64,000 bases of DNA from Coptis chinensis. Lineage: Eukaryota > Streptophyta > Magnoliopsida > Ranunculales > Ranunculaceae. The notes beneath the pieces were generated by a model that worked only from the letters and a program-made list of their open reading frames with translations, was not told the origin of the DNA and made no database searches. The stretch lies in the NCBI GenBank assembly GCA_015680905.1, contig CM027377.1:10006501-10070500 (forward strand), in the 5' to 3' direction. Of the stretch, positions 1 through 10,790 are shown in pieces. Numbering within the stretch: position 1 is the first letter of the stretch; every line of letters begins with the position of its first letter. The translations under genes were made by a program, and so were the position numbers.

Positions 1-770
1 AAACTAAAATTCTATACCATATTTAATGTGATATTGAAGACTTGACTAAATACTCGTTTGCAATAGTCACTAGAAAAAGTACTGTAGAATCCACCTACAC
101 ACATGGTGTGCTTGATTTTCATGGCGATTCCAGTGTGAATCCCAATTTTTAGTTTAAAATAAATGTCATGACATATGAGCATGCTGTATGCAGGGGACCT
201 TTTTAAAAACTTCCCCATCAAAATTGTTGTTGATTGTGGATAAAAATTTCTCATCCATCCTCATATTTCACAAAAGTTTATATTAAAAACTGGTTTTCTT
301 GATAAATTTTCCCCATGCAAGACAAACACAGACTTAGTTTTTAGATTATAGCCATCACAATCTTAGCTATCCTTATAAATATCGTAGTGTATGTGCTAAA
401 ACTATTTTTCACTAAATCCAAAACGACAAATATTTCTCTGTTATTTTATTATTTTATGCTACTCACAAGGTTCAGTCCATAAACAATTCAAAATAACATA
501 ACCAAATCGAATTATTTTAGCAATTCCGAATATGTTCAATAAATTCATTTAACATAAAAAATATGTAAACAAGTAGACCTTTGAGAGTTGTGATTTTAAA
601 GGATTATGGGGAAAAAAAAAATTGATTTTAAAGGAAGATTTTCGCGTTCAAAATAAGCCTTGATTGACATCCAATTGATGAATATTCGTCAATTTTGTTT
701 TCCCGCGAGAAATTGGATTTTATTTTCTGGTGTTTTTTTGGTTTTAAAATAATAATAATCATGCCGCTCT
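1..770. repeat. Copy of the sequence flanking the 9.2-kb Helitron (unoccupied site)
   Basis: No gene is recognised here. The stretch is paralogous to two separated pieces further right. Positions 10-27 match 16486-16503, and from about position 28 onwards it matches 25747-26075, for example the shared block around 250-335 and 25808-25893 and the blocks near 480-520 and 710-760. The two right-hand pieces are separated exactly by the Helitron at 16504-25746, so this copy represents the site without the insertion. It is probably the end of a tandem copy of the block whose other genes lie left of the window. Confidence 0.75.
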
Positions 771-1285
771 AATAGTCACGTAGAGAATTTTAGATCAAAT
801 ATGTACGGGTGCTTTTTCTCCAGGAAAGAGAATGACAATTTAGATAAGAATTCAAGTTTGAATCTCTGGATAAAAGAACACAAATGGAAGAGTGAAAGCC
901 GTCGTAGGCATGTGCAACATTTTCATCAGAACACATTTGATTAAGTTCCTAATAACTAACAGCATCAAGAATCAGGATACATAAAACAAGTGATTTTCAA
1001 TATTTAAACATTTGTTGACTTGTCATCGACACTTTTAAACAATTCATTCCTTCTGACTTTGCACTAGTGATCATTATCACAAGATGGTAGCAACTGCTTT
1101 TTTATGAACAGACTTACCCATCATTTTGCAATGGAAGATAGAAAAGATGAACATCCCTATGTTTTTTTATGCATTCCCACTGTAATAAAAAAATTCTTCG
1201 GATCTGAATGTATACGAAGTTAGCCACCAACAAAGTAGCAGAATTTTATCAAAATAAATTTCAAACAGAATTAGAAACCGTCTTC
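771..1285. other. No gene seen
   Basis: AT-rich sequence between the Helitron-flank copy and the carrier pseudogene tail. I see no coding exon, RNA gene or transposon end. Confidence 0.5.
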
Positions 1286-1890
1286 TTGAAGTAAATTAAT
1301 ATCGTCAGTCGCCTCATGATAAAGATTAATACAGAAGTATTCTTGCTTACTTTGAGATGGTCCTATTCACAGAAGTATTCGAGGTTTAAAGCAATAGTGC
1401 GGACACACTATGACCGATCATTTACTCCCTCTGTGCTCTCAATGACTCAATCTCAACGCAAATTTAGTCCAGTCCACAACCTTCACCAGAGAACCAAGCA
1501 AGCTACTGCTTAGTGCTTAGTGCTTACTCACGATTTTAACATGCAAATACACTAGAATCTGTAACTTTTTGTATGCATTCACACAGGCCATTCAAACAAT
1601 TCTTGATTTCTGAATGTGCTTTGTTAATACTATGTCCCAAACTCCCACTTGAGTTAAGCATACAGTTAAAAATGTCTGATATGATACAAAAGCCCATCAC
1701 TATAATAAAACTGATGGAAATTAGTAGAATGAAACCAACTCTTTTAAAGTGGAACTTGTTTTCTCTATGTTGAAAAGACTGCAACTTCACGGACATCATA
1801 CTGCCAACTATTGACATCGTCTGTAAGAATTTTCCCAGGCAAGGGAAATCAGTACATTTAGATGTAGAATTAATAAGATTACAATGGCTT

Positions 1891-2062
1891 TTAAACCACC
1901 TTTCGTAATGTAGAACCCTTTTTCTCTATGGACAAGTTTGCAACTTCATGGAGAACACCATTAAAATGGTCTCTGAGGAACTCCACAGCCATGAAAGTAA
2001 GAGCAGAGGCTGGAATGCACCATCTGATCCTGGGAACACTACCTCTAAACAAACCGTTGTAC
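1891..2062 (-). pseudogene. Mitochondrial carrier pseudogene, terminal exon (copy 1)
   Basis: The minus-strand frame reads the C-terminal mitochondrial-carrier signature RGSVPRIRW followed by PASALTFMAVEFLRDHF and a tail ending in RKVV-stop at 1891-1893. This is the last repeat of a SAM-carrier-like plant protein (At1g74240 type). An acceptor AG lies at 2063-2064. Compared with the copy at 31150-31364, about 48 bases encoding the loop between YNG and LFRGS are missing, in frame. The exon itself is open, but the exon before it carries a TGA, so I call the whole tail a pseudogene. Confidence 0.85.
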
Positions 2063-2443
2063 CTAAGAAGAGAAACCAGAATTAAAGGACATTCCATTGG
2101 AAGATTCATAAGAAAGAAACAAAATCTAGAAGGCATACAACAGACCAAGGTCGAATATAACTTGTTCACAAACGACAGAAAATTCATTTCTAAAATATAG
2201 GCAATATATCCCAGTTCACTCCATGTTTTTTGCCTTTTAAATTCCTTAATACATTCCTAGCTTCAAATAGAAACGGGAAGGTTCTAAGCATATAAAACAA
2301 CATTTGCCACTATCCAACCTAAAGGTCTCGAGAGAAAACAAGTAGAATGGTGGGGAAATTAGTTAAATCATCTAGGGTAACTAGACAGAAGAATTTCAAG
2401 GTTCTATACTGTTTTGTGAAGATATAATTAGATCTGTATCTTA

Positions 2444-2512
2444 GAGTTGGTTCTTGTACTTGGAGTCATGTTTCAATTACAGCCAAAGTGGTAGTGAGAT
2501 ATGCACTAAAGT
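2444..2512 (-). pseudogene. Mitochondrial carrier pseudogene, signature-motif exon with TGA (copy 1)
   Basis: The minus-strand frame reads SAYLTTTLAVIET, then TGA (2466-2468), then LQVQEPTL. Intact carriers have SAYLTTPLDVVKTRLQVQG here, so the proline and aspartate of the PxD signature are lost and the arginine codon has become a stop (CGA to TGA by inference). The same stop is present in the second copy at 31786-31788, so it predates the duplication. Confidence 0.8.
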
Positions 2513-2609
2513 CTGCGAGAATCAGTAACACAATGAAGAATTGATCAATGCATGAAGTAATAGTAAATTAGAAACGTCAATAAAATTCATGTGCCAAAAC
2601 AAAACTTAC

Positions 2610-2729
2610 TGCCAGAAAAACCCCTAAGACCAATCCCTCAAAAAAACTATTAACATGACAATCTGTATGTGGCAACCATTTCCTCTTCCCATACTCTGTT
2701 AAATCTTTTAGTGCTTCATAGAAGACAAC
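2610..2729 (-). pseudogene. Mitochondrial carrier pseudogene, middle exon (copy 1)
   Basis: The frame reads VVFYEALKDLTEYGKRKW and continues to FFEGLVLGVFLA, matching the central loop and fifth helix of the At1g74240-type carrier (family pattern: YEGLKDLT, then EGLVLGGLAGG). The donor after GCA is consensus GTAAGT. The acceptor side reads CTCCTG instead of the CTCCAG still present in the two extra copies at 5705 and 6605, so this exon has lost its AG. The same defect is in copy 2. Confidence 0.85.
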
Positions 2730-3377
2730 CAGGAGATGATAGTAATCATTTCAACTCGCAACGCAAAGTAAGAAGTAAGAACCCAATTGTTCTGCTAAAA
2801 GAAAAGGAACTTCAATCTGAGAACGTCAAGGAAGAGTAATGATTTTGACTTTTTTACAGATAAGAAGCATAATATATCTTTACTTATGTGAAGACATTTC
2901 AAACCCAGCTCAGTATATACAGTAACAGATTTCAATGCAAAATGGTCTGATGTGTTAAATTCTTTTGAAGGTTTTCAACTCTATCTTGATAAACCCCACC
3001 ACAAAAACATGGAAAGATGGAGGCACAATCCTATCACCTAATTTGTAAGATCGCGAGGAAAAGGTTGTGATGATCACCTCCATCATTCCATAAATCACCT
3101 ATGACAAGACAAAATCATGATTCCATAAGGCAAACCATTATGGTACAGTTCTTCCACATTACTAGCTTTCTCCCAAGCATGACCATCAATAACAATAGCC
3201 AGACACCCAGTTTTGAATCCCCTAGGCTTAGAAAACTAATTAACTGCATTTATAACTCAAGAAAATGAAAAATTACTAGGCTCATCTTGAGTCCAGTTAG
3301 CATCTATGTTCTATCCTGTTGCCACTTCGTAATAAACATTAGACAAACCACAAGACAGAAAATGGAACGTCCTCACC

Positions 3378-3402
3378 AGTATAGACCAGTATATGTGGAA
3401 AG
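3378..3402 (-). pseudogene. Degenerate repeat of carrier exon YWSTLARD (unit A)
   Basis: The minus strand reads YWSILVRTF across a small indel, a decayed form of the carrier exon GYWSTLARDIPF that is intact at 7112-7157. A second decayed form is at about 5935-5965. Each is preceded or followed by the same surrounding sequence, so the exon and its flanks are present three times in this gene. Confidence 0.65.
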
Positions 3403-4372
3403 CAGTCACAGTTCCAATATTAGTGTCCACTCACAATATGTGGTTATATCTTTACCACCGTTCACAAATAATTCCTTTCCTAGAGTTCACATACACGTAC
3501 CAATTGATACTGAAGTTAGCCTTACAAAAGTAAAGATTCGAAACTAAAGCCGAAAAGAAAGTGGCTGCCCAGAAAAACAGAAAATGGTCAAGCAGCGATC
3601 TGCCTAACATATAAAAAAAAAGGCAAACAAGGATAGTAAAAGAAATTACTTTCCCCGTTTCAGGATAGGCTAATTTCCAGGACCCAGGACAGCAATCTAG
3701 GGCGTTCAAGTGTAACAGAACTTCCACCAACAATCTGAAGGTAATCATAAATATTTTAGTGGAGTTGCCCTGTTGAGCAATTTGAGGTTAGATGGGACCA
3801 TCTTTTGTTTTTGGACATAATATGACTTGATGTACTTTCTACGTTTGGTATGGCTGTTTTGTTTATTTTTACCATTGCAAGTGTAGGCTTTCTCGGCCTA
3901 CTTTACTTTTCTTAACGCCTTCAAACCAAGCCCAAATAATAAAGATAAAAAACAACTGCCTACCAGAAATGGAGGACATGGACTTAAAATTTACATCATC
4001 TAGTGAGATTCCAAGGATAGAGATAAGTAACTAAACAGGATGAGATAAGGCATACTTTATATTTCCAGAAAATGATGCTAGTACAAAAATCTACAAATAT
4101 GACATTCTCAGCACTGAGCGCAATTGTATTAAACCAAAAACAAATTATAAATGCTTTTCCGGAATGAAACAGTTACAGTTACTGTTGATCAAATTGACAA
4201 AGGTTTTGCATAATGAAATTTACGCTTAGCAAGGGCATAACTCAAGAATACATACACATAGTACATGGAAGTTCAACACGAACATATTGATGTGGAGTGA
4301 AAATAGGAGCATGTTCTGCTATTGAGGAGTATCAATAGAATAAGAGGACGCTTATTTCGCAAACACCTATTA

Positions 4373-4423
4373 TGAGACACAGACACAAAAACACACACAA
4401 GAGAGAGAAAGAGAGAGAGACGC
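4373..4423. repeat. Microsatellite (CA then GA)
   Basis: Runs of ACACAC followed by GAGAGA within the carrier downstream sequence. The duplicated copy at about 33853-33876 is shorter and lacks the GA part. Confidence 0.85.
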
Positions 4424-5699
4424 AGGAACCATTTGACACTAGTTTGAGTAGTGAAGAAGCTGGGAAATGGTTTTTCAGGAAAAAGAAACCTTGAGTCCTT
4501 GACTTGAAGTTGCACCGTAAAAAACACATCACAACATGAAGAGTTGATAATAGAAGTAGTCTTTAAGTTCCTCCCTAGGAATATTTCTTTCCAGAAAAAC
4601 TTTAAAATCGATTTCATCTTCATATCAAAGAAAAAGTGTTTGGTTCGTGGTAAAATACTGCTAAAAAGACAAAGAAAAACTGCATTATTATGTGTTTTAC
4701 TTATCCTAGTTTTCCTATAAATTACTAATCTCTTTAAATTGTAATCTAGAAAAACAATATATCTCGTCACCCTACAGAAACAAGGGAAAGAATGGTATAG
4801 GGAAGATGGTGCCAGCTTTGTAGTCAAATTGTATTTTGATTTTTGAAATGTTTACAAAGACATGTCATATCTCATAAGAATGTCAAATAAAAGCTTATTT
4901 CACTGCGAAATGCATATTGACACATTGGAACACACCCAGAGACATGTATCACCTAAGTATGTTCACCTGTGTATGGGGATGATTTTTTACCTTGAGAGAA
5001 AAAGTGACAAACAGGAGTCATACCCACACAAGCACACAAAGAAAGTGAGAGAAATGATTTAAATAGATACATACAATGATATCGAAATATAAGACTATGA
5101 GATGGGGTGAATAAAGAGTAAAGAAAACCTTTATTGGAAAATTCAGGAATCATACAAAAGCAAAGAGGAACCTCGACCTAAAATTTCATAAAAACAAAAC
5201 ATCGAAACAGGATGATGTAGTAAATGAAGTAGTCGTTAAATTGATCATTAAGGTCCTTTCAAAAATTATTTATTTCTAGAAAACTTTCCAAGTTGCGTGT
5301 CATCTTCATATCAAAGAAGAGTTTTCTTTATGGGAATATTGTATTGTATTATAACCTAATTTTCCGAGAAAGCACACAGCCTCTTTACATTATGATTTAG
5401 AAAAATAACATAGCTCATCACCCTCAAGAAACAAGGGAAAGAAAGGTATAGCCGTATAGGGGAGACAATGCCAATTTGTAGTCAAATTGTATTTTAAAAT
5501 GTTTAGGAAGAAATTTCTATCTCCACCATATTAAAAAACTGCAACATATTTGAAAATACCAGATTGATCATATAGTCTTCACATATAAACTAACAGGTTT
5601 AAATACTAATATACAAAACTCCTTGGATTTGAGAGAAAAAAAATTACCTCATCTTTCATCAGTAGCCCAAATTGTCTGAACCATCTGGGGGATGATTAT

Positions 5700-5965
5700 A
5701 TATAGTGTTTCATAGAAGGTCACCTGGAGATCAAAATAATATTTTGAGCACTCTCAACTCAAAGCAAGCACCAACAATAACTGCGTAAAAATGAGCTCCA
5801 AACTGAGAACTTCAACAAAGGGTAAAGATTTTGACTTCGATACAGAGGGAGCAAATTGTATCTTTACTAAAAAGAGAGCTATCCAATTGCCATTTAGTAA
5901 GAAACATTTGCCTTCATTGGAAACACAAATGGAAAGTCCCTTCCAAGTGTAGACCAGTATCTGTA
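5700..5965 (-). pseudogene. Carrier exon pair, unit B (decayed)
   Basis: The minus strand reads RYWSTLGRDFPF near 5935-5965. Near 5705-5730 it has a CTCCAG acceptor followed by VTFYET, and then non-homologous codons to a stop. This is the second of three copies of the same carrier exon pair. The segmental duplication breaks between these two exons, at 5884. Confidence 0.65.
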
Positions 5966-6347
5966 GACTGAGAGCAATCACAGTTTCAGTATTACTGTCC
6001 ACCCGGGATAACTGGTTATTAGTAAATGAAAATGGATTTCAAAAAACATGGTCCAGCCAGTTATAAAAAATATAGAAGATTCAAAAAAGGAAACCAAGAC
6101 GTGTTATTTCATAATAAATGCAATACTACAAGAATCACAAGGCAACTCCATGGAAAAGTAGTTTAACAAAGACATGATAGTAAACATGTGGTAAATTATA
6201 GTTTAGAAAAAGGCAATAATAATGTCACAAACAAATGAAACAATCTTGAATATATCTATGTCATAAAGTTGATAATTAAGATATTGTGGTAAATCACATA
6301 CATCAAATTTTATTTGATACAGAAGTTGTTGCAGAGACTACTGTGAT

Positions 6348-9300
6348 TTATTTATCTTTTTTCAACAATTGAGAGGGAAAACAATGAAGAAAATGGAGCT
6401 GAAATATAAAAAGAAAATAGGTGGTATGTGTGCAGTGGTTGGTGTTGCCCCATTGTGCATTCCATTAAAGTTCTTGATTGAACTTTTTGAAAGTTAAGAA
6501 GGATTGATGACGTAGGATATGGTGTATTTGAGACCGTAGATTGGTTTGGACGGTTGGATGAGCGTTAGAGTTTAAGAAATTCGTTATTGCTTCATAGAAG
6601 GTAACCTGGAGATCCAAACAATAATTTCAGCTCTCAACACAGAGTAAGAACCCAAAATTTCTGTTAAAAGAAGAGGAACTTCAAGGAAGAGTAATGATTT
6701 TGATGTTACAGATAGGAGGAAGTTGTCCCTTTATTTAAAATGGGAGCCATTATGTGAAGACATTTCAGACCCTGCTTGGTATATATGGCAACAGATTCAA
6801 CACAAAAATGGTCTGATGTATTAAATCATTGTAAACTCTTTTTGCTTTACCCAAGCATGACCGTCAATGTCAATAGCCAGACACCTACTTTCAATCCACC
6901 AGGTTTAGAAAAGAAATTTACTGCATTATACTCATTAAACATGTATTTAAACTTCTGGATGGAGTTTGTATGATCTCACTTACTTCATGTCCTCATTACT
7001 TAGATGAATTTCAAATTTGAAAAAATGAAAAATTACTAGGTTTATCTGGAGTCGACTTAGCATCTATCTGCCTTCAAGAGAAATAAAAAGGTTTCCATTA
7101 AACATACATACCATTAGACCAGTAAATGGAATGTCCCTTGCAAGTGTAGACCAGTATCTGCGAAAGCAATCATAATTCCAGTATTAGTGTCCACCCATAA
7201 TATGTGGTTAATTGGTTATATGTAGGCATGTAGTTCACCATTCTATTAAACAAATTGTTGCTTTCCTAGAGTTCATGTACATCAACATACTTTATACTAA
7301 AGCTAGCCAGCTAGAAATTTCTGCTTAGAAAATTGGCAAAGTAAGGTTTTGAAACTAAATCCAAAACGAATGCGGCTGTCCAAAAAAATGGAAAATGGAA
7401 AACATAAAATTGTCAAGAAGCAATCACTATCACATACAATAGAGGCAGAAGAGGATAGTATGAACATTGTCCGGACCATTTTATGATAACCCAATGTCCA
7501 GGACCCAGGACATCAGTCTAAGACCTCCAAGTGGAATAGAACATTCACCAACAATCAGAAGGTAATCACAACTTATTTTAGTGGAGTTGCCCAGTTGAGC
7601 ATTTTGAGATTAGATGGGACCGTCTTAGGACCCAGGACATCAGTCTAAGACCTCGTGGAATAGAACACTCACCAACAATCAGAAGGTAATCACAACTTCT
7701 TTTAGTGGAGTTGCCCAATTGAGCATTTCGAGGTTAGATGGGACCGTCTTTTGTTTTTAGACATAGGATGATTTGATGTACTTTCAAAGTTTGGTATATC
7801 TTTATCAATTTTTTACTAAGTTACACGGACACGCCATATTTTGAAAATAATCCGTGTCGGATACGTATCCACGTGTCCGTGTTGGACACATATTGTATGT
7901 GATATACCTCAATTTTTGAAAATTCGCCGTGTCCGACTCTTCATATCCATGTCGGATACAGACACACCTGTCTGTGTCAATGCAACTTAAATTTTTTACC
8001 TTTTAAAGTGTAAGCTTTCATGGTTTACTTTGCTTATTTTATTGTCTTCTGATCAAAAAAAAAAAAAAAAAAAAAATGCAAAAAACGGCGTCCAGCAATG
8101 GATGGCAAAGCCTTAAAACTTACCCTGCATATAATCCTCTGAGACCCTGTTCTCTAAAAATTGAACCACCAGCCTGAAACATCCCTGTATAGTAAGCATA
8201 CATTTGACTTCCAGATTTCTGACAAACAGTTCCTTTCACGGCAGAAGAACTCCAAGAGCTTTTGGTGCCCTGAACCTGCATTCGTTGCTTCATCACTTCA
8301 CACGGCACATATATGAAAGATCCAAGTGTATCGCCTGGGACAAAGAAGAATATTATGAGACTTTGAAAAATGACTACTTTTAATTGGTCATGGAGCAAAT
8401 GGTGAACTTATGAGGAGAAAAATAACAACTACCATGCCTCTCTTTTCCGACATTCGCAAATAACAGTATAGACAAAGAATTTATTGACACCTATATTGAG
8501 TTAGAGAAGTTAAGTGCTAATATATCACTCACATGATCATACTAACTTTATACAACTCTTATTCTGATCGATCCCTCACCACCAAACTCCAGCTATCACA
8601 TTTTATAAAGAGGTAAAATAGATGCTACTAGGCTCTAGAGAGAATCGATTCATGTTGCTCTCCCATTTAAAGCAATCATGGCAGTAGAAAAACATAAGTT
8701 TTTAGTGTCATTCACGATATGACAACTAAGGCAGACCAATCCTTTGTCCCTCACAAGGTTTTCAGTAAGTTAACAAATAAAAGTTAACAGTCGCAGAATA
8801 TATACCAAAAAACACTTGAGAGAGTAGTATATTAGGAAGAAGTTAAAACTAAACTTATTGACGCACATACAAACATATGAAGAATGATTCTTGTATTCAC
8901 AGTTTCCAACTCTTCACCTCACTGAAAACAATGTGTAACATACCAAGATCATTCATCAGGTCGCTAACTAAACGCCACATCTTAGCATTGCTATCCAGAC
9001 TAGAACCCTGAGGAGAAAGCATTAAAATATATTTCACCAATCAGCTAATACAGCACAGACTACGGAGCAAACTAAAACGGCCGACTTAGTCCAAAGAGTG
9101 AGCATGTATATAGATTTGTACAATCATATAAGAAAGTAGCAAAATACCTGGTAAAATGTGAATAAGATACCACCAAGCATCCCAGTAAAATCCCTCAAAA
9201 ACCACTGCAACAAAATTCATTTCCAGCTCACTCGTCATTCAAGATATTCAAAAACCACAAATAAAACAAAATTGCCAGACACTTCTCGATTTGATAACCA

Positions 9301-9920
9301 ATTTGACAAAGAAACTACAAAGATGTTTCCATCACCTGAAACATAACACCGATGACAGTAGCTGATTTCTCACCCACACCAATTGCGCTTAACAGAGCCT
9401 AATAAAAAATTACCAACGCACAATTAACAGCTGAAATAGTATACTTGAAAGTGAAATCTAAAGCACGCCAGAAAATACTTACTTGGGTAGAGAGCATTGT
9501 ACATATATAAGTCGATCGCCCCTAATCTCGAAAAACCAAAAAAAAAAAAAAAAAAAATTAAGCATGAGTAAAAAAATTAACAATTGTTACCTGTAATGAG
9601 TCCCAGATTTGAAAAGTAACATAATCTGGAGTTACACTAGTTGGAAAGCCCTGTAAAATTACATCCAATGAATTTCCAACACACGTCAACCAAATTCATT
9701 CTCCTATTTAGAAAGTCAAACTTGCCTCGGGTACAAAAGCTTCGAGAATGCAGCTAGAAACTTCATCAAAAATCACAAACAGAGAGAAAGTATAAAGAAA
9801 TGAAAGAATTGTTAATTGAAAAGAGAAATGAGACCTTTGGAGAGAGAGAGAAGATGGAGTTGAAGTTATGACAGCTGTTTTGGACGATCCATTCCATTCT
9901 TCCATTATCATCCTCGTCAT
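6348..9920 (-). CDS. Chimeric gene: RUS3-like exons 1-6 fused to mitochondrial-carrier exons
   Basis: Nine minus-strand exons can be joined in one frame: 9920-9726, 9650-9591, 9521-9483, 9398-9336, 9204-9148, 9007-8944, 8334-8124, 7157-7112 and 6605-6348, about 330 codons. Exons 1-6 encode the start of a DUF647/RUS protein (MEEWNG, LEAFVPE, GFPTSVTPDY, then GEKSATVIG, WFLRDFTGMLGG, SNAKMWRLVSDLMNDLG), closest to RUS3. Exon 6 ends in phase 1 and the carrier exon starts with the matching two bases, so LG runs on into GDTLGSFIYVPCEVMKQRM. The carrier part gives one PxxxxK-type half and GYWSTLARDIPF, then VTFYEA and about 79 codons with no homology to a TAA. Junctions have GT-AG ends except intron 1, which is GC-AG. 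RUS domains normally continue well past exon 6, so the domain is incomplete. Expression is not shown; it could be a pseudogene with a lucky open frame. Confidence 0.55.
6465..6585. repeat. Segment resembling the promoter-like region at 37475-37560
   Basis: The text around 6500-6560 (GGATTGATGACGTAGG, then GAGACCGTAGATTGGTTTGGACGG) resembles 37490-37550 (GGATCGATGACGTG, then GGGACCGTATA and GGTTTGGACGG). At 37577 that sequence leads into a TATA box; here it lies in the last exon or intron of the chimera on the opposite strand. The origin of the pair is unknown. Confidence 0.5.
7490..7770. repeat. Tandem duplication of about 125 bp
   Basis: A block starting GGACCCAGGACATCAGTCTAAGACC and ending TTAGATGGGACCGTCTT occurs twice in a row. 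A diverged single copy sits at about 3685-3800, and its segmental-duplicate partner at about 33155-33280. Confidence 0.85.
7806..7990. mobile_element. CGTGTCC-type short repeat, probable MITE
   Basis: A compact element built from alternating GACACG and CGTGTCC/CGTGTCGG words. It begins near AAGTTACACGGACACG and ends near GTGTCAATGCAACTT, giving loosely inverted ends. Related pieces occur at 12300-12390 with 13046-13110, at 15380-15470, and faintly near 55580. No clear target duplication was found. Confidence 0.55.
8944..9920 (-). pseudogene. RUS3-like (DUF647) gene fragment, exons 1-6
   Basis: This is the donor segment of the chimera above. Exon lengths are 195, 60, 39, 63, 57 and 64 bases. 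The peptide follows plant RUS3 closely, including STYICTMLSTQ in the 39-base exon and GSSLDSNAKMWRL in exon 6. No exon encoding the following family block (MDLLSPLFPSAF, then SRSFTGVASGATRAAL) occurs between 8944 and the carrier exon at 8334, so the gene is cut after exon 6. The ATG at 9918-9920 is chosen because MTRMIMEEWNG aligns with the family start. An internal GT..AG in exon 1 (before CTGC at about 9745) could shorten the protein. Confidence 0.85.
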
Positions 9921-9924
9921 CTTC

Positions 9925-10695
9925 AATTCTTTCTTCCCCTCTTTGACTGCTAGAACCACTGCCATGGAGTCCCATTCCATCCATAAATTTGTCCAACTAT
10001 TATCCCCTGCTATTTCTGCTGCTAAGACCACTGCTGTACATTCAGTAACAAAATTAGTGATAACACTAAGTCTTTGTGCATCAACTTCCAACAGATGTGC
10101 ATTTGAATCTTTGAACAGCAACAAAATACATTGCACAAACGTGTACATTTTCTTACAAGTAGAAAACCATGCCAGCTTTTCAAGACAGACTTGATCCAAT
10201 AAATTTTTGACAAACTAAGGATGTTTGGCCTAAAAGTGCACGATTCAGGTAATCAAATGCACTAGAAGTCAGAAATTTTTTCGTGATGTCGTCTCTTCTC
10301 CAGCTGATCAACATAATAAACTCAGCGAGTCAGCGACCACTACGGACAGTTCAACCTAAATGGTCATTCAAGATAAGCTTTAAGAACGAATCAGCATCAA
10401 CTGCTTCACACTAAACAATGTGAATGAAAACTTTTTTAACTCTTACAATATATGATCTTAAAACGCAACCGCTTTTCTTGATAATGTACCTGTTCTGCTA
10501 ATGCCATTGTGTTCAGTGTTCATAAGAAGACTGTTGTTGCTCAGTTCTTTAAATTTTCAAATACATAGTGTTTTCTGTGCAATCCTCGACAAGACAACAT
10601 TTCATTCTAGAAATATCACAATTATGTATGTTATCCACTGTAGCTAAACACTATTTTGAAACGATTTGAAATGACAGTGAACAAACAGGCAAGAA
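9925..10695. other. Upstream of the RUS3-like ATG; no gene recognised
   Basis: The minus-strand open frame extends upstream of the chosen ATG without a family match, so part of this may be 5' UTR of the chimera. No convincing TATA box was found. Confidence 0.4.
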
Positions 10696-10700
10696 GGTAC

Positions 10701-10790
10701 CTTCAGGAGGCCTTCAGAGAAAAGGCGCTCAGTAAGACCTCTATCAACGTAACATCCCAGTGTGGTCCAGATTCAAACAAATAGACAACT
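10701..10790 (-). pseudogene. ASCC3/DExH14-type helicase pseudogene, exon fragment (GLTERLF)
   Basis: The minus strand reads DHTGMLR and then, in a shifted frame, RGLTERLFSEGLLK, ending at a GT donor (10699-10700). In Ski2/Brr2-like ASCC3-type helicases this is the stretch HHAGMLRADRGLTERLF in motif V territory. Two bases are missing between the halves, so the frame is broken. It is the 3'-most piece of the helicase fragment; downstream lies the RUS-like gene. Confidence 0.8.

Larger units (their letters stand above)
1286..5884. repeat. Segmental duplication, copy 1 (partner 30519-35392)
   Basis: This stretch aligns almost throughout with 30519-35392 in the same orientation. It holds the 3' part of the mitochondrial-carrier pseudogene and its downstream sequence. 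Right of 5884 (within GAGAGCTATC) the copies diverge abruptly. Copy 2 has extra blocks, including about 60 bp after 30569, a carrier-coding stretch at about 31305-31355 that copy 1 has lost, and a small transposon at 32727. Copy 1 also contains internal repeats: 4430-4870 resembles 5090-5520, both with the run of text around 'GAAACAAGGGAAAGAA'. Confidence 0.9.

Noticed and set aside
1536..1817. Hydrophobic minus-strand frame with a copy at 30866-31060
   Set aside because: The similarity is explained by the segmental duplication; the second copy has a different end and no known family fits.
3452..3748. 98-codon minus-strand frame repeated in copy 2
   Set aside because: It is shared only because the DNA is duplicated; the frame is not kept in the diverged copies near 7500.
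4273..4827. 184-codon minus-strand open frame downstream of the carrier
   Set aside because: The duplicated copy (33748-34292) is broken by indels, composition is that of translated AT-rich intron, and no family matches.
9868..10194. 108-codon plus-strand frame
   Set aside because: It is antisense to RUS3-like exon 1, whose frame has clear homology.
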